A DNA stretch of 64,000 nt from Coprobacter tertius (GCF_024330105.1 NZ_JANDHW010000009.1:48041-112040), one strand, 5' to 3'. Shown: positions 8,497 to 19,544, counted from the stretch's first letter. The notes: generated by a model from the letters alone, not told the origin. Numbers and translations are program-made.

Positions 8497-11112
8497 TTAC
8501 TTTCCGGTAATAATCTTTCGTATTTCGTTTAGTTTATTCAAAGCCTCCATAGGAGTAAGATTATTGATATCGAGGGTAACGATTTCATCCCGAATCTGAC
8601 TCAATACCGGATCATCGAGCTGAAAGAAACTCAATTGCATCCCTTCCCGTTGTGTCGCAATTTCCCGGGTAGGTTTCGATATCCCGTTATTCTGATTATC
8701 GCTTTCGAGCTGTTTCAATATCTGTCCGGCTCGTTTTACAATGCTTTGAGGCATCCCCGCCATTTTAGCGACATGTATACCAAAACTATGTTCACTCCCT
8801 CCTCTTACGAGTTTCCTCAGGAAAATCACTTTATTATCTACCTCTTTTACCGACACATTAAAATTAGCGATACGTTTATAAGTTCGCTCCATTTCATTCA
8901 ACTCATGATAATGGGTAGCGAAAAGAGTCTTGGCTCGTGCCCGGGGATGTTCGTGAATATGCTCTACAATGGCCCAAGCGATAGAAATACCGTCATATGT
9001 ACTCGTGCCGCGTCCTAATTCGTCAAACAAAACAAGACTACGGTTCGAAAGGTTGTTCAGAATATCTGCAGCCTCGTTCATTTCTACCATAAAAGTAGAT
9101 TCACCAAGAGATATATTATCAGATGCGCCCACACGGGTAAATACTTTATCTACAACTCCGATACGGGCAGCTTCCGCCGGAACGAAACACCCGATCTGAG
9201 CCAAGATCACAATAAGAGCCGTCTGCCTGAGTAATGCCGACTTTCCCGCCATATTGGGTCCTGTTATCATAATAATTTGTTGAGTATCATTATTTAACAG
9301 AACATTATTGGAAACATACTTTTCACCGGGAGGAAGTTGTTTTTCGATCACAGGATGACGGCCTTCCTTGATATCGATCTCATCACTTTCATTTACTTCA
9401 GGGCGTATATATTTGTTTTCTCGCGCAATCGTAGCGAAAGACAGCAGACAATCGAGCCTTGCGATTAAATTAGCATTGTGCTGTATTGCCGGAATATATT
9501 CGGTTAGCGCAACGACCAATTCGTTAAACAATCGCGTTTCGAGAGAAAGAATCTTTTCCTCGGCCCCCAATATTTTCTCTTCATACTCTTTTAATTCTTG
9601 GGTAATATACCGCTCCGCATTTACCAATGTCTGTTTCCTTATCCACTCTTCCGGAACTTTATCTTTATGAGTATTACGTACCTCGATATAATATCCGAAA
9701 ACGTTATTGAAACTGATTTTCAAACTGGGAATGCCTGTGCGCTCTATCTCCCGCTGCTGTATATGCAACAGATAATCTTTTCCCGAATACGCCATTTCCC
9801 GCAACTCGTCGAGTTCTGCATTTACCCCTTTTGCAATGATACCGCCGCGATTAATCAGGGACGGTGCGTCGGGATTGATTTCACGGGCAATGCGGTCACG
9901 AATAACGGCACAAGGATTCAACTGATCACCGATACGCTTCAGAACGGGTTCTTCAGCTCTCTCACAAAGATTTTTTATCGGCTCCAACGCAGATAAAGCC
10001 ACCCTCAACTGCACCATTTCACGAGGAGAGATACGGCCTACGGCAACCTTCGATATAATACGTTCCACATCCCCAATGAGAGAAAGTTGTTGCTCGAGAG
10101 CATCACGCAGATCGGGCTCTTTAAAAAAATACTCCACCACCTCGAGACGGTCGTTTATCGGCTGAACGTCTTTCAGAGGAAAAACAATCCAGCGCTTTAG
10201 CAAACGTGCCCCCATCGGGCTAGTCGTGCGATCGATGACATCGAGCAGACTTTTTCCACCCTCATTCATCGTATTCAATAACTCGAGGCTACGTACGGTA
10301 AATTTATCGAGACGCACATACCGTTCTTCCTCTATACGGGAAAGAGACGTTATATGCGATATTTGTTTATGCTGCGTTATATCGAGATAATATAACAAAC
10401 AACCCGACGCAACAATCCCGTTTTTAAGATTCTGCACTCCGAATCCTTTCAAATTACGGGTTTCAAAGTGTTTCAGTAACCGATCGGTTGCAGCTTCTTC
10501 TGTAAATACCCAGTCATCGAGTTCGAAAGTAAAAAAACGAGACCCGAAATGTTCTTCGAATTGTTGCCGTTTACTCCTTTCGAATAAAACTTCTTTAGGA
10601 GCGAAATTATTTAATAACTTATCGATATAATCGTAATTTCCTTCGGCCGTCAAAAACTCTCCGGTAGAAATATCGAGAAAAGCGACACCGCATATCCCGT
10701 TCTTCCCAAAATGGACTCCGGATAAAAAATTATTCTCTTTATGATTAAGTATATTATCATTAATCGATACGCCGGGAGTTACCAGCTCCGTAATTCCTCT
10801 TTTCACCAATTTTTTAGTAAGCTTCGGATCTTCAAGTTGTTCGCAAATTGCGACTCTTTTACCGGCTCTTACCAGTTTAGGCAAATAAGTATCGAGGGCG
10901 TGATGAGGGAAACCGGCCAATTCTACATACTGTGCCGCTCCGTTGGCCCTTCTTGTAAGTGTTATTCCTAATATTTCGGAAGCGGTGATGGCATCTTCCG
11001 AGAAAGTCTCATAAAAATCACCGACACGGAAAAGAAGGATAGCATCGGGATGTTTTTCTTTCATCTCGATGTATTGTTTCATCAAAGGGGTTTCGACAAT
11101 TGCTTTTGCCAA
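8497..11112 (-). CDS. mutS: DNA mismatch repair protein MutS
   Basis: The 871-residue MutS has a mismatch-reading phenylalanine in GDFYETF (Phe 33), connector, lever and clamp regions, and a C-terminal ABC ATPase with Walker A GPNMAGKS (Lys 624), followed by [13 protein letters not shown] (Walker B) and [10 protein letters not shown]. It recognises mispairs and small loops and starts repair with MutL. The start is TTG: no ATG lies just upstream, and the TTG puts the conserved TPLMKQY segment at residues 8-14, as in other MutS proteins. The next in-frame ATG would remove that segment. It is the first gene of a unit with the U32 and GNAT genes. Confidence 0.97.
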   Translation of the reverse strand: MAKAIVETPLMKQYIEMKEKHPDAILLFRVGDFYETFSEDAITASEILGITLTRRANGAAQYVELAGFPHHALDTYLPKLVRAGKRVAICEQLEDPKLTKKLVKRGITELVTPGVSINDNILNHKENNFLSGVHFGKNGICGVAFLDISTGEFLTAEGNYDYIDKLLNNFAPKEVLFERSKRQQFEEHFGSRFFTFELDDWVFTEEAATDRLLKHFETRNLKGFGVQNLKNGIVASGCLLYYLDITQHKQISHITSLSRIEEERYVRLDKFTVRSLELLNTMNEGGKSLLDVIDRTTSPMGARLLKRWIVFPLKDVQPINDRLEVVEYFFKEPDLRDALEQQLSLIGDVERIISKVAVGRISPREMVQLRVALSALEPIKNLCERAEEPVLKRIGDQLNPCAVIRDRIAREINPDAPSLINRGGIIAKGVNAELDELREMAYSGKDYLLHIQQREIERTGIPSLKISFNNVFGYYIEVRNTHKDKVPEEWIRKQTLVNAERYITQELKEYEEKILGAEEKILSLETRLFNELVVALTEYIPAIQHNANLIARLDCLLSFATIARENKYIRPEVNESDEIDIKEGRHPVIEKQLPPGEKYVSNNVLLNNDTQQIIMITGPNMAGKSALLRQTALIVILAQIGCFVPAEAARIGVVDKVFTRVGASDNISLGESTFMVEMNEAADILNNLSNRSLVLFDELGRGTSTYDGISIAWAIVEHIHEHPRARAKTLFATHYHELNEMERTYKRIANFNVSVKEVDNKVIFLRKLVRGGSEHSFGIHVAKMAGMPQSIVKRAGQILKQLESDNQNNGISKPTREIATQREGMQLSFFQLDDPVLSQIRDEIVTLDINNLTPMEALNKLNEIRKIITGK

Positions 11113-11258
11113 GGTTTTTCGTGTTTATGTTGAGGTAACAAATTTAATAATGAATAATGAAATTCGGGCCACGAAACCCTTTTTTTTCCTTTAAGAAAGA
11201 TCATTTTCACTCAAAAACAATATACTCGGAATTATTTTCACAGTCTCCATTTTAATTT

Positions 11259-11266
11259 TATATTTG
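11259..11266 (+). promoter_or_regulatory. -7 box for the methyltransferase gene
   Basis: TATATTTG lies 19 nt before the ATG. The -33 position is T-rich but lacks a clean TTTG. mutS is transcribed away from this intergenic region. Confidence 0.45.
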
Positions 11267-11285
11267 TAAAATATATATTAAAACC

Positions 11286-12071
11286 ATGCAGAGAAGACAT
11301 ACCGATCGTACCCAGTATTTTGACGAACTCAGCGTTACAAGCCGGAAATATTATGTTCCGTACATAGAAAAGTTCCGCACATTGGGTTCACATTGCAATG
11401 TATTGGAAATAGGATGCGGCGAAGGTGGAAATTTAATTCCGTTTTACGAAAAAGGATGCCGCATTACAGGAGTAGATCTTTCGGTTAACCGAATTAAACA
11501 AGCTCGCGAATTTTTCGATAAAAAAGGAATCGAAGGAAATTTGCTGGCTTCAGATATATTTTCGGTAAATACTCTTCAGGAAACTTTCGATATCGTACTT
11601 ATTCACGATGTAATCGAACACATTGCCGATAAAATCTCATTTTTGGAACATATCAAACGTTTTCTGAAACCCGACGGAATTCTATTTTTCGGATTCCCGG
11701 CATGGCAAATGCCATTTGGCGGACATCAACAAATCGGGCATAGCCGCATCACTTCACGTCTGCCATTCGTACACCTGCTTCCCGGTTTTTTATACCCCGG
11801 CTTCCTGAAACTCTGCGGAGAGACCCCCGGCTATATCGAAGAGCTCAAAGAAATTAAAAAATGCCGCACGAGTATAGAATGTTTCCGAAAAGTCGCCGGA
11901 AAAACGGCATATAAGATTATCGACGAGCGGTTTTATTTTATAAATCCTCATTACGAAATAAAATTCGGGATGCGTCCCCGTTTGTTATCATCTGCCATGG
12001 GTAAAATCCCGTACCTACGCAATTTTTTCGTTACTTCTTGTTTTTATCTACTCACTTGTAACGACCAATAA
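11286..12071 (+). CDS. Class I SAM-dependent methyltransferase
   Basis: The protein has 261 residues. The SAM site is clear: VLEIGCGEGGNL (motif I), ITGVDLS (motif II acidic residue) and FDIVLIHDVIEHI (motif IV). The C-terminal third (from GHQQIGHSRITSR onward) is hydrophobic in part and presumably shapes the substrate pocket. The substrate is not recognisable; ubiquinone or lipid-type small-molecule methyltransferases share this core. The gene is flanked by its own promoter and by a bidirectional hairpin shared with convergent pckA, so it appears monocistronic. Confidence 0.88.
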   Translation: MQRRHTDRTQYFDELSVTSRKYYVPYIEKFRTLGSHCNVLEIGCGEGGNLIPFYEKGCRITGVDLSVNRIKQAREFFDKKGIEGNLLASDIFSVNTLQETFDIVLIHDVIEHIADKISFLEHIKRFLKPDGILFFGFPAWQMPFGGHQQIGHSRITSRLPFVHLLPGFLYPGFLKLCGETPGYIEELKEIKKCRTSIECFRKVAGKTAYKIIDERFYFINPHYEIKFGMRPRLLSSAMGKIPYLRNFFVTSCFYLLTCNDQ

Positions 12072-12105
12072 TTCTCTATATCGAAATTTCTCACAAAATA
12101 TAAAT

Positions 12106-12138
12106 AAAAAAGAGAGCGACAATGTCGCTCTCTTTTTT
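12106..12138. terminator. Bidirectional terminator between the methyltransferase gene and pckA
   Basis: A perfect 15-bp stem, AAAAAAGAGAGCGAC with GTCGCTCTCTTTTTT around an AAT loop, lies between two convergent genes. Confidence 0.85.
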
Positions 12139-12167
12139 ATTTATCAAGTAAACCTGTTTCCTTTTAA

Positions 12168-13772
12168 TTACAATTTAGGACCAGCAGCAACCAAAGCTTT
12201 TCCGGCTTCGTTTCCTGTAAACTTAGCAAAGTTCTTAATGAAACGTTGTGCAAGATCTTTTGCTTTTTCATCCCATTCGCAAGCACAATTGTAAGTATCG
12301 CGAGGATCGAGGATTTTGGGATCTACACCCGGAAGGGCGGTCGGTACTACAAAATCGAAATAAGGTATCGTTTTCGTAGGAGCTTTATCGATAGAACCGT
12401 CGAGGATAGCATCGATAATACCGCGAGTATCTTTAATCGAGATACGTTTTCCTGTTCCATTCCAACCGGTATTTACCAAATAAGCTTTTGCACCTGTTTT
12501 TGTCATTTTCTTCACCAGTTCTTCAGCATATTTAGTAGGATGCAAACTCAAGAAAGCTGCACCGAAACATGCAGAGAAAGTAGGAGTCGGTTCGGTAATA
12601 CCACGTTCTGTACCGGCCAATTTAGCAGTAAAACCAGACAAGAAATAATATTGTGCCTGTTCAGGACTCAGGATAGAAACAGGAGGCAATACACCGAAAG
12701 CATCGGCAGACAAGAAAATAACCTGTTTTGCATGAGGTCCTTTAGAAACCGGTTTTACAATATTTTCGATATGATAAATTGGATAAGATACACGTGTATT
12801 TTCTGTTGTGCTCTTATCGGTAAAGTCGATTTTACCGTTTGCATCTACAGTAACATTCTCGAGGAGAGCATCACGTTTGATTGCATTCCAGATATCGGGT
12901 TCGCTGTCTTTATCGAGGTTGATAACTTTTGCATAGCAACCGCCTTCATAATTAAATACGCCTTCATCGTCCCAGCCATGTTCGTCGTCGCCGATCAATT
13001 CACGTTTCGGGTCGGTTGAAAGAGTTGTTTTACCGGTACCGGACAATCCGAAGAAGATAGCCGTGCTCTTACCTTCTTTATCGGTATTAGCCGAACAGTG
13101 CATAGAAGCTATACCACGCAAAGGATTAAAGTAGTTCATCATAGAGAACATACCTTTTTTCATTTCACCGCCATACCAAGTATTCAGAATTACCTGTTCT
13201 TTAGTAGTCAGGTTGAATACGACAGCTGTTTCAGAATTCAGACCCAGTTCTTTAAAATTATCTACTTTTGCTTTAGAAGCATTATATACAATAAAATCCG
13301 GCTCGAAAGTTTCCAATTCTTCTTTAGAAGGACGGATAAACATGTTGGTAACAAAATGAGCCTGCCATGCTACCTCCATGATGAAACGTACTTTCAGACG
13401 AGTAGCTTCGTTTGCACCGCAATAACCATCAACAACATACAATTTTTTATTTGACAATTCTTTAGCAGCCAAATCTTTCAAAACTTTCCAAGTCTCGGTT
13501 GTAACCGGTTTGTTATCGTTTTTATAGTCATCTGAAGTCCACCATACAGTATTTTCGCTGGTAGCGTCTTTTACCAGGAATTTATCTTTAGGAGAACGAC
13601 CGGTGTAAATACCAGTCATTACATTTACTGCACCCATTTCGGTAGCCTGACCTTTTTCAAAGCCTTCCAAACCCGGTTTTGTTTCTTCAGCGAACAAAAC
13701 ATCGTAAGACGGATTGTGTACGATTTCCTTTACACCGGTAATCCCGTACTTTGTTAAATCTAATGTAGCCAT
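12168..13772 (-). CDS. pckA: Phosphoenolpyruvate carboxykinase (ATP)
   Basis: The 534-residue enzyme interconverts oxaloacetate plus ATP with phosphoenolpyruvate, CO2 and ADP. It has the kinase P-loop GLSGTGKTT (residues 242-250, Lys 248), the metal-binding [11 protein letters not shown] stretch after it, and the substrate segment YTGRSPKDK near residue 60. Length fits the ATP-dependent class (about 535). In succinate-producing Bacteroidales this enzyme often runs toward oxaloacetate to feed fumarate reduction, which is consistent with frdCAB elsewhere in the window; direction here is inference. A long leader of about 50 nt follows its -7 box. Confidence 0.97.
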   Translation of the reverse strand: MATLDLTKYGITGVKEIVHNPSYDVLFAEETKPGLEGFEKGQATEMGAVNVMTGIYTGRSPKDKFLVKDATSENTVWWTSDDYKNDNKPVTTETWKVLKDLAAKELSNKKLYVVDGYCGANEATRLKVRFIMEVAWQAHFVTNMFIRPSKEELETFEPDFIVYNASKAKVDNFKELGLNSETAVVFNLTTKEQVILNTWYGGEMKKGMFSMMNYFNPLRGIASMHCSANTDKEGKSTAIFFGLSGTGKTTLSTDPKRELIGDDEHGWDDEGVFNYEGGCYAKVINLDKDSEPDIWNAIKRDALLENVTVDANGKIDFTDKSTTENTRVSYPIYHIENIVKPVSKGPHAKQVIFLSADAFGVLPPVSILSPEQAQYYFLSGFTAKLAGTERGITEPTPTFSACFGAAFLSLHPTKYAEELVKKMTKTGAKAYLVNTGWNGTGKRISIKDTRGIIDAILDGSIDKAPTKTIPYFDFVVPTALPGVDPKILDPRDTYNCACEWDEKAKDLAQRFIKNFAKFTGNEAGKALVAAGPKL

Positions 13773-13832
13773 CTTTTGTTTTGATTAAATGATTAACTTA
13801 TCTTGTTTATTATCTCTTTCTGAAATCCGTGG

Positions 13833-13840
13833 CAAAATTA
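13833..13840 (-). promoter_or_regulatory. -7 box for pckA
   Basis: Minus-strand TAATTTTG matches TAnnTTTG, about 60 nt before the pckA ATG. The best -33 candidate (TTG at 13865-13867) is spaced a little too far. Confidence 0.4.
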
Positions 13841-13948
13841 ATAAAAATATAAGAAGTAGCTCTCCAATTAAAGAAATTTTTCAGTAATTGTCCGTTTTTT
13901 TTATTTCATTATCCAAATACCTCTGTAACAAACCAATTTTCCTTCGGT

Positions 13949-13982
13949 TTTGTATCAGAATAAACGGAATTATCTATCTTTG
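13949..13982 (+). promoter_or_regulatory. Bacteroides-type promoter for upp
   Basis: TTTG (13949-13952) and TATCTTTG (13975-13982) are separated by 22 nt, 23 nt before the upp ATG. Confidence 0.6.
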
Positions 13983-14005
13983 CAAAAATATAATCACAGT
14001 CATAC

Positions 14006-14659
14006 ATGAAAATTGTAAATTTTTCTGAGACCAACTCGGAGTTGAACCGGTTTGTCGCCGAACTGCGTTGCATCGATACCCAAAACGACCGTTTGAGATT
14101 CAGACGTAATCTCGAACGCATTGGAGAAGTAATGTCTTACGAGCTAAGCAAAGATCTCGAATATAGTCCCAAAGAAATTAATACTCCTTTAGGCACCTCG
14201 ATTGTGAATACATCCGACGATTCGCTGGTATTGGCTACAATCTTACGCGCTGGAGTACCTTTTCATCAGGGATTTCTCAACTATTTCGACAAGGCCGAAA
14301 ATGCATTCGTCTCTGCTTACCGTAAATATAAAGACAAACTTAATTTCGAAATATTTATCGAATATATCGCCTCCCCTCGAATCGACGGGAAAGTTCTAAT
14401 AATTACCGACCCGATGCTGGCCACGGGGGGATCGATGGAACTGGCTTACAGAGCTCTTCTTACCAAAGGAAACCCTCGACATATACACGTTGCCTCTATC
14501 ATCGCCAGCCAGAAAGCGATCGATTATGTAAAAGAACATTTTCCCGATGACAAAACAACAGTTTGGGTAGCAGCTATCGATCCCGAACTCGACGAACATT
14601 CTTACATCGTTCCGGGCTTGGGAGACGCCGGAGATCTGGCTTACGGAGAAAAAGAATAA
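14006..14659 (+). CDS. upp: Uracil phosphoribosyltransferase
   Basis: The 217-residue enzyme makes UMP from uracil and PRPP in pyrimidine salvage. It has ILRAG near residue 80, the PRPP loop ITDPMLATGGSM at 133-144, and the uracil-binding signature YIVPGLGDAGDLAYG at 200-214 close to the C terminus. Length is a little over the usual 208-209. It has its own promoter; the next gene has another promoter 40-odd nt after the stop, so the two are probably separate units. Confidence 0.96.
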   Translation: MKIVNFSETNSELNRFVAELRCIDTQNDRLRFRRNLERIGEVMSYELSKDLEYSPKEINTPLGTSIVNTSDDSLVLATILRAGVPFHQGFLNYFDKAENAFVSAYRKYKDKLNFEIFIEYIASPRIDGKVLIITDPMLATGGSMELAYRALLTKGNPRHIHVASIIASQKAIDYVKEHFPDDKTTVWVAAIDPELDEHSYIVPGLGDAGDLAYGEKE

Positions 14660-14669
14660 GATCGGCCTA

Positions 14670-14703
14670 TTTGTTTATTTTTCAAAATAATAATCTATAT
14701 TTG
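14670..14703 (+). promoter_or_regulatory. Bacteroides-type promoter for the gene at 14735
   Basis: TTTG (14670-14673) and TATATTTG (14696-14703) are separated by 22 nt, 31 nt before the ATG. Confidence 0.6.
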
Positions 14704-14734
14704 CAAAATCATTGTTTTTTAATTGCAACACAAC

Positions 14735-15862
14735 ATGGGCATAACCATTAGAGAGATTTCGGGAAAACGAGAATTAAAAAAGTTTGCACGTTTTAATATC
14801 GATTTATATAAAAATAATCCGTACGCTGTTCCTCAACTAATATACGACGAAGTAAATACTCTGAATGCCGACACCAATCCGGCTTTTGAATATTGCGAAT
14901 CGGTTTATTATATGGCATTCGACGGTGAAATACCCGTTGGACGCATAGCGGGCATCATCAATAATCGGGTAAACGAAAAGACCGGTCGAAAAACCGCCCG
15001 CTTCGGATTCGTCGATTTTATAGACGATCCCGATGTTAGTAAAGCCCTGTTCAATGCCGTAGAAACATGGGCTCGGGAAAAAGGGATGGAAGAAGTGAAT
15101 GGACCCCTCGGATTCACCGATATGGACCCAGAAGGATTGTTGGTCGAAGGATTCGATCAGATCGGGACAATGGTGGCCATTTATAATTATCCCTACTATA
15201 TCGAGCATATCACGAAACTGGGATATGAAAAAGACGTAGATTGGGTTGAATTTAAAATTTTTGTTCCGGAATCTATTCCCGAGAAACATCAGCGCATAGC
15301 CAATATCGTAAAAACAAAATACAAACTCGATATCGTAAAATATACCTCTTCGAAAAAACTGGTAAAAGATTACGGGCAAAAAATATTCGAACTTATCAAC
15401 GACGCTTATGCCAATTTATACGGCTACTCTCCTTTAAATCAAAGACAGATCGATTATTACATAAAAATGTATCTGCCTATGGTAAGACTCGAAAATGTTA
15501 CCCTCATCATTAACGAAGAAAAAGACCTTATTGGTGTCGGTATCGCAATACCTTCGATGACCAGGGCTATGCAGAAGGCTAAAGGAAAATTATTCCCGTT
15601 CGGTTTTATACATATCCTCAAAGCTCTTCGCGGAAAAAACGACATTGTCGATCTTTTACTGGTTGCCATACGTCCCGATTACCAAAATACAGGAGCCAAT
15701 GCGCTGCTTTTCTCCGATCTGATCCCCGTATTTATCAAAAATGGATATAAATACGCTGAAAGTAATCCCGAACTCGAAGAAAACGGGAAAGTACAGTCTC
15801 AATGGCAATATTTCGAAAACAAACAACATAAACGCCGAAGAGCTTACCTCAAAAAAATATAA
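14735..15862 (+). CDS. Conserved GNAT-like protein of unknown function
   Basis: The 375-residue cytosolic protein has no signal or membrane segment. The N-terminal part (FARFNIDLYKNNPYAVPQL, then VGRIAGIINNR and FGFVDFIDD) and the part near the C terminus (LLLVAIRPDYQNTGANALLF, then AESNPELEENG) resemble the two halves of a GNAT acetyltransferase fold; the GxGxA acetyl-CoA loop is weak (NTGANA). I recognise it as a type common in Bacteroidota but without an established substrate. ATG 14735 was chosen over an in-frame TTG at 14723. A perfect 12-bp hairpin follows the stop. Confidence 0.75.
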   Translation: MGITIREISGKRELKKFARFNIDLYKNNPYAVPQLIYDEVNTLNADTNPAFEYCESVYYMAFDGEIPVGRIAGIINNRVNEKTGRKTARFGFVDFIDDPDVSKALFNAVETWAREKGMEEVNGPLGFTDMDPEGLLVEGFDQIGTMVAIYNYPYYIEHITKLGYEKDVDWVEFKIFVPESIPEKHQRIANIVKTKYKLDIVKYTSSKKLVKDYGQKIFELINDAYANLYGYSPLNQRQIDYYIKMYLPMVRLENVTLIINEEKDLIGVGIAIPSMTRAMQKAKGKLFPFGFIHILKALRGKNDIVDLLLVAIRPDYQNTGANALLFSDLIPVFIKNGYKYAESNPELEENGKVQSQWQYFENKQHKRRRAYLKKI

Positions 15863-15892
15863 ACCTGCATGTACAATCGTTTTATATATTGC

Positions 15893-15920
15893 AACGATCG
15901 ACCTCTTAAGGTCGATCGTT
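15893..15920 (+). terminator. Hairpin after the GNAT-like gene
   Basis: AACGATCGACCT pairs perfectly with AGGTCGATCGTT around a CTTA loop, 30 nt after the stop. The T tract behind it is short, so termination is likely but not certain. Confidence 0.55.
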
Positions 15921-15986
15921 CTCGTTTAAAAAGAGCTCTTTACCGTTACATCCGATTAAACATGCTGTAATTCATCAAAAAACATT

Positions 15987-15994
15987 TATCTTTG
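15987..15994 (+). promoter_or_regulatory. -7 box for argS
   Basis: TATCTTTG lies 35 nt before the argS ATG. The -33 region has no clean TTTG. Confidence 0.5.
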
Positions 15995-16029
15995 CATCCT
16001 AATTCACAGCAGCTAAATAATATACCGAT

Positions 16030-17823
16030 ATGAAGATAGAAAATAAAATTACCGATGCGGTAGTTAAAGCTCTCGGGGAACTTTACAATATCTCACCCGA
16101 AGGGTCAGCCGTACAGCTACAAAAAACAAAAAAAGAATTTGAAGGTCACCTTACACTCGTCGTATTTCCCTATCTGAAAGCTTCCCGAAAAAATCCAGAA
16201 GCTACAGCTAAGGAGATAGGCGAATATCTGATAAAAAATGAGCCTGCAATCGCCTCATATAATGTTATTAAAGGTTTTCTGAATTTGATAATTGCCCCGT
16301 CTTCATGGGTAGAACAACTTAACGACATCAATGCCGACGATTCGTACGGACTGAAAAAGGCCGGGGAAAATTCTCCGCTTGTTATGGTAGAATATTCCTC
16401 TCCCAACACCAATAAACCTCTCCATTTAGGGCACGTTCGTAACAATCTTTTGGGTTACAGTATATCTGAAATATTGAAAGCAAACGGTATGAAGGTCGTA
16501 AAAACAAATATCGTGAACGACCGGGGAATTCACATCTGTAAATCGATGCTTGCTTGGCAAAAATGGGGAAATGGCGTAACTCCTGAAAGCAGCGGTAAAA
16601 AAGGCGATCATCTCATCGGCGATTTTTATGTCCTTTTCGATAAAAAATACAAAGAAGAGTTGAACGATCTGCAAGCTAAAGGGATGACCAAAGAAGAAGC
16701 CGAAACGGCATCGGTTTTAATGGCCGAAGCCCGTGAAATGCTTCGCAAGTGGGAAGCCGGAGACAAAGACGTCGTTTCCTTATGGCGTACCATGAACCAT
16801 TGGGTATATGACGGGTTTGATGACACGTATAAAATGATGGGAGTAGATTTCGATAAAATATATTACGAATCGGAAACTTATCTCGAAGGAAAAGAAAAAG
16901 TAATCGAAGGCCTCGAAAAAGGTATTATGTACCGAAAGGAAGACGGTTCGGTTTGGGCCGATCTCACAGCTGAAGGGCTCGATCATAAACTTCTGTTAAG
17001 AAGCGATGGCACATCGGTATATATGACACAGGACATCGGTACGGCAAAACTCCGTTTCAGAGATTACCCCATCGACAAAATGATTTATGTCGTAGGAAAT
17101 GAACAAAATTACCACTTTCAAGTGCTTTCTATACTACTCGATAAGTTAGGGTTCAGTTGGGGGAAAAGCCTTGTTCATTTTTCGTACGGTATGGTAGAAC
17201 TGCCTAACGGGAAAATGAAATCGAGAGAAGGAACTGTTGTCGATGCAGACGATCTGATGGATGAAATGATAAAAACAGCTCGGGAAACATCGGCCGAACT
17301 CGGCAAACTCGATGATTGTAGCGAAGAAGAAGCTGCCGGTATAGCCCGCATGGTCGGATTGGGCGCATTGAAATACTTTATTCTGAAAGTAGATCCTCGA
17401 AAAAATATGTTATTCGACCCTCAGGAATCGATCGATTTCAACGGAAACACCGGTCCATTTATACAGTACACTCATGCACGTATCTGTTCGGTCTTGAGGA
17501 AAGCAGCCGATAGCGGAATAACTCTACCCTCAAAAGCTTCGGAAGAAATCAATCTTTCCGATAAAGAAATTTCATTGGTACAACATCTAGCCGACTATGC
17601 GGCGATCGTCAGCGATGCAGGGTCTCAATATAGCCCAGCTCTTATTGCAAATTATATTTACGATTTGGTAAAAGAGTATAATCAGTTTTATCACGATTTT
17701 TCCATTCTACGCGAGGAAAATGAAGAAATACGAAATTTCCGGTTATTGCTTTCTCGGAATGTAGCGAAAATCGTTAAATCCGGGATGAAACTCTTGGGAA
17801 TAGAAGTTCCCGACAGAATGTAA
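16030..17823 (+). CDS. argS: Arginyl-tRNA synthetase
   Basis: The 597-residue class I synthetase charges tRNA-Arg. It shows the N-terminal Add1 domain, the HIGH-type motif HLGH at 132-135 in SSPNTNKPLHLGH, a KMSK-type GKMKSREGT loop at about 394-402, and the C-terminal DALR anticodon-binding helices ending in a methionine, as is typical. Length is normal. It is monocistronic, with its own -7 box and a strong terminator. A tRNA-Arg (CCT) gene is found elsewhere in the window at 30864. Confidence 0.97.
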   Translation: MKIENKITDAVVKALGELYNISPEGSAVQLQKTKKEFEGHLTLVVFPYLKASRKNPEATAKEIGEYLIKNEPAIASYNVIKGFLNLIIAPSSWVEQLNDINADDSYGLKKAGENSPLVMVEYSSPNTNKPLHLGHVRNNLLGYSISEILKANGMKVVKTNIVNDRGIHICKSMLAWQKWGNGVTPESSGKKGDHLIGDFYVLFDKKYKEELNDLQAKGMTKEEAETASVLMAEAREMLRKWEAGDKDVVSLWRTMNHWVYDGFDDTYKMMGVDFDKIYYESETYLEGKEKVIEGLEKGIMYRKEDGSVWADLTAEGLDHKLLLRSDGTSVYMTQDIGTAKLRFRDYPIDKMIYVVGNEQNYHFQVLSILLDKLGFSWGKSLVHFSYGMVELPNGKMKSREGTVVDADDLMDEMIKTARETSAELGKLDDCSEEEAAGIARMVGLGALKYFILKVDPRKNMLFDPQESIDFNGNTGPFIQYTHARICSVLRKAADSGITLPSKASEEINLSDKEISLVQHLADYAAIVSDAGSQYSPALIANYIYDLVKEYNQFYHDFSILREENEEIRNFRLLLSRNVAKIVKSGMKLLGIEVPDRM

Positions 17824-17841
17824 TATACCTCCGATATATTT

Positions 17842-17880
17842 AAAGAAACCCGGTTGCCTTACAGGTAACCGGGTTTCTTT
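17842..17880 (+). terminator. Terminator of argS
   Basis: A 17-bp stem (17842-17858 with 17864-17880, one G-T pair) has an A-rich 5' arm and a T-rich 3' arm. Confidence 0.8.
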
Positions 17881-17888
17881 ATAAATAA

Positions 17889-17927
17889 AAGGGCGGAATA
17901 ACCGGCTACTGCGATTGTTCCGCCCTT
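17889..17927 (-). terminator. Terminator of the S41 protease unit
   Basis: AAGGGCGGAA pairs with TTCCGCCCTT. It lies 27 nt beyond the S41 stop on the minus strand and runs into TTTTATTT. Confidence 0.65.
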
Positions 17928-17954
17928 ATTACAACTACAAAATAAATCTCTTTT

Positions 17955-19544
17955 TTACTTTCCTTTCAGCAGCTTATCGTATTCCTCATTATTACCGATT
18001 ATCTCGAGAGCCTTACGATAAGAATCGCTTATCTGATTTATAATTTTAAAATAAGCTTCCATATCGAAAAGATCCCGGGCAATAAGAGCCTTTAATTGTT
18101 GCTGAATTATCGGTTTCGATATCTCAAACTGCTTTTCATTATAGGTAATACTATCTTTTTTACCAGCCTCAATAAGTCCATTCAACATATCTTCAGACAC
18201 CTGGAATTGAGAAATATATTTATCAAGGTTTTTATATTTCGACGTTAACTCTTTTCGATGAGTATCGATATAAGAAATTATATATTGGTTGAGAATACCT
18301 TTAGCGACCAAATCCCGATGATAATCGGTATAAAACGTAGTATCCAGAGGGACAAAATAATCGGGCATAATACCTCCGCCTCCATATACTGTACGATGAT
18401 TTTTCAAAGTCGTATATTTCAGGGAATCAGGAAAATGAATACTATCGGCATTCGACAATTCTCCATTATTATACCGATTGATAAGATCTTTCTGGTAATC
18501 TTCGTTATCCCCTTTTTCATAAGGTTTTTGTATACACCTTCCCGAAGGCGTATAATACCGAGCAGTAGTCAATCTGATAACCGAGCCATCGGCAAACGGT
18601 AATTCTCTTTGTACCAATCCCTTCCCAAAGGTACGCCGACCCACGATAACGCCCCTATCCCAATCTTGTATCGCTCCAGATACAATCTCCGAGGCCGAGG
18701 CCGAGCCTTCATCGACCAAGAAAATTATTTTACCTTCTTTAAATTGTCCTGATCCGTCGGCTTTGAAACTGGTATCTTTAGAATGGCGTCCTTGTGTATT
18801 AACTACAGATTCTCCTTTCGACAGAAATTCGTTCGCAACATCGAACGCCGCTTTCAAATATCCTCCTCCGTTCCCTTGCAAGTCGAAAATAAGATTTTTC
18901 ATTCCCGATTTTTTCAATTTTTTTATGGCATCGGAAACCTCTTTACTGGTATTTCCCGCAAAACGATTCAACCGGATATAACCAGTATTTTTATCGATCA
19001 TATAGGCGGCATCTACACTATGAATCGGAATTTGGTCACGAGTTATCCTAAAATTTAACGGAGTTGCGACTCCGCGGCGCAAAACCTTAACATTTACTTT
19101 ACTGCCTCTGGTTCCCCGCAAACGCTTCATAATATCGGTATTCTTCATCTTTACTCCTGCAATTACCGTATCATTTACCGCAATAATACGGTCACCAGCC
19201 ATAATTCCTACCTTTTCGGAAGGACCACCGGGAACAGTCTGAACGACATAAAGCGTGTCGTTATTCATATTGAACTGAATGCCTATACCATCGAAATTAC
19301 CTTGCATCGATGCTTCGATATCCTTCTGATCTTCAGCCGTAACATATACCGAGTGCGGATCGAGTTGCTTGAGCATACCCCGTATGGCATCCTCGGTAAG
19401 TTTATTTTCATCTACGTCATCAACATAGAGATTTGCCACAGCATAAGCAGCCAAACTCAATTTTTTATTAGCTTCCGATTGACGTTGAGCGTGCGCGAAA
19501 AAAACGCAGCAAAACGCTATCAGAAAAATCATGCTTTTTTTCAT
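17955..19544 (-). CDS. S41-family carboxy-terminal processing protease (CtpA-like)
   Basis: The 529-residue protein has a signal peptide (about residues 1-19, ending AHAQ). A PDZ domain (about 75-160, GIGIQF onward) precedes the S41 catalytic domain. The serine-lysine dyad is visible: Ser 283 in GSASASEI and Lys 308 in TFGKG. Such periplasmic proteases trim C-terminal tails of envelope proteins. It follows coaD by 22 nt and closes the parE-coaD-S41 unit. A second, distinct S41 protease is encoded at 61060-62748. Confidence 0.93.
   Translation of the reverse strand: MKKSMIFLIAFCCVFFAHAQRQSEANKKLSLAAYAVANLYVDDVDENKLTEDAIRGMLKQLDPHSVYVTAEDQKDIEASMQGNFDGIGIQFNMNNDTLYVVQTVPGGPSEKVGIMAGDRIIAVNDTVIAGVKMKNTDIMKRLRGTRGSKVNVKVLRRGVATPLNFRITRDQIPIHSVDAAYMIDKNTGYIRLNRFAGNTSKEVSDAIKKLKKSGMKNLIFDLQGNGGGYLKAAFDVANEFLSKGESVVNTQGRHSKDTSFKADGSGQFKEGKIIFLVDEGSASASEIVSGAIQDWDRGVIVGRRTFGKGLVQRELPFADGSVIRLTTARYYTPSGRCIQKPYEKGDNEDYQKDLINRYNNGELSNADSIHFPDSLKYTTLKNHRTVYGGGGIMPDYFVPLDTTFYTDYHRDLVAKGILNQYIISYIDTHRKELTSKYKNLDKYISQFQVSEDMLNGLIEAGKKDSITYNEKQFEISKPIIQQQLKALIARDLFDMEAYFKIINQISDSYRKALEIIGNNEEYDKLLKGK

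Noticed and set aside
12246..13019. A 257-codon open frame antisense to pckA
   Set aside because: It lies wholly within the well-supported pckA gene and its translation is rich in Phe, Ile, Cys and Arg without any motif, which is typical of a shadow frame.
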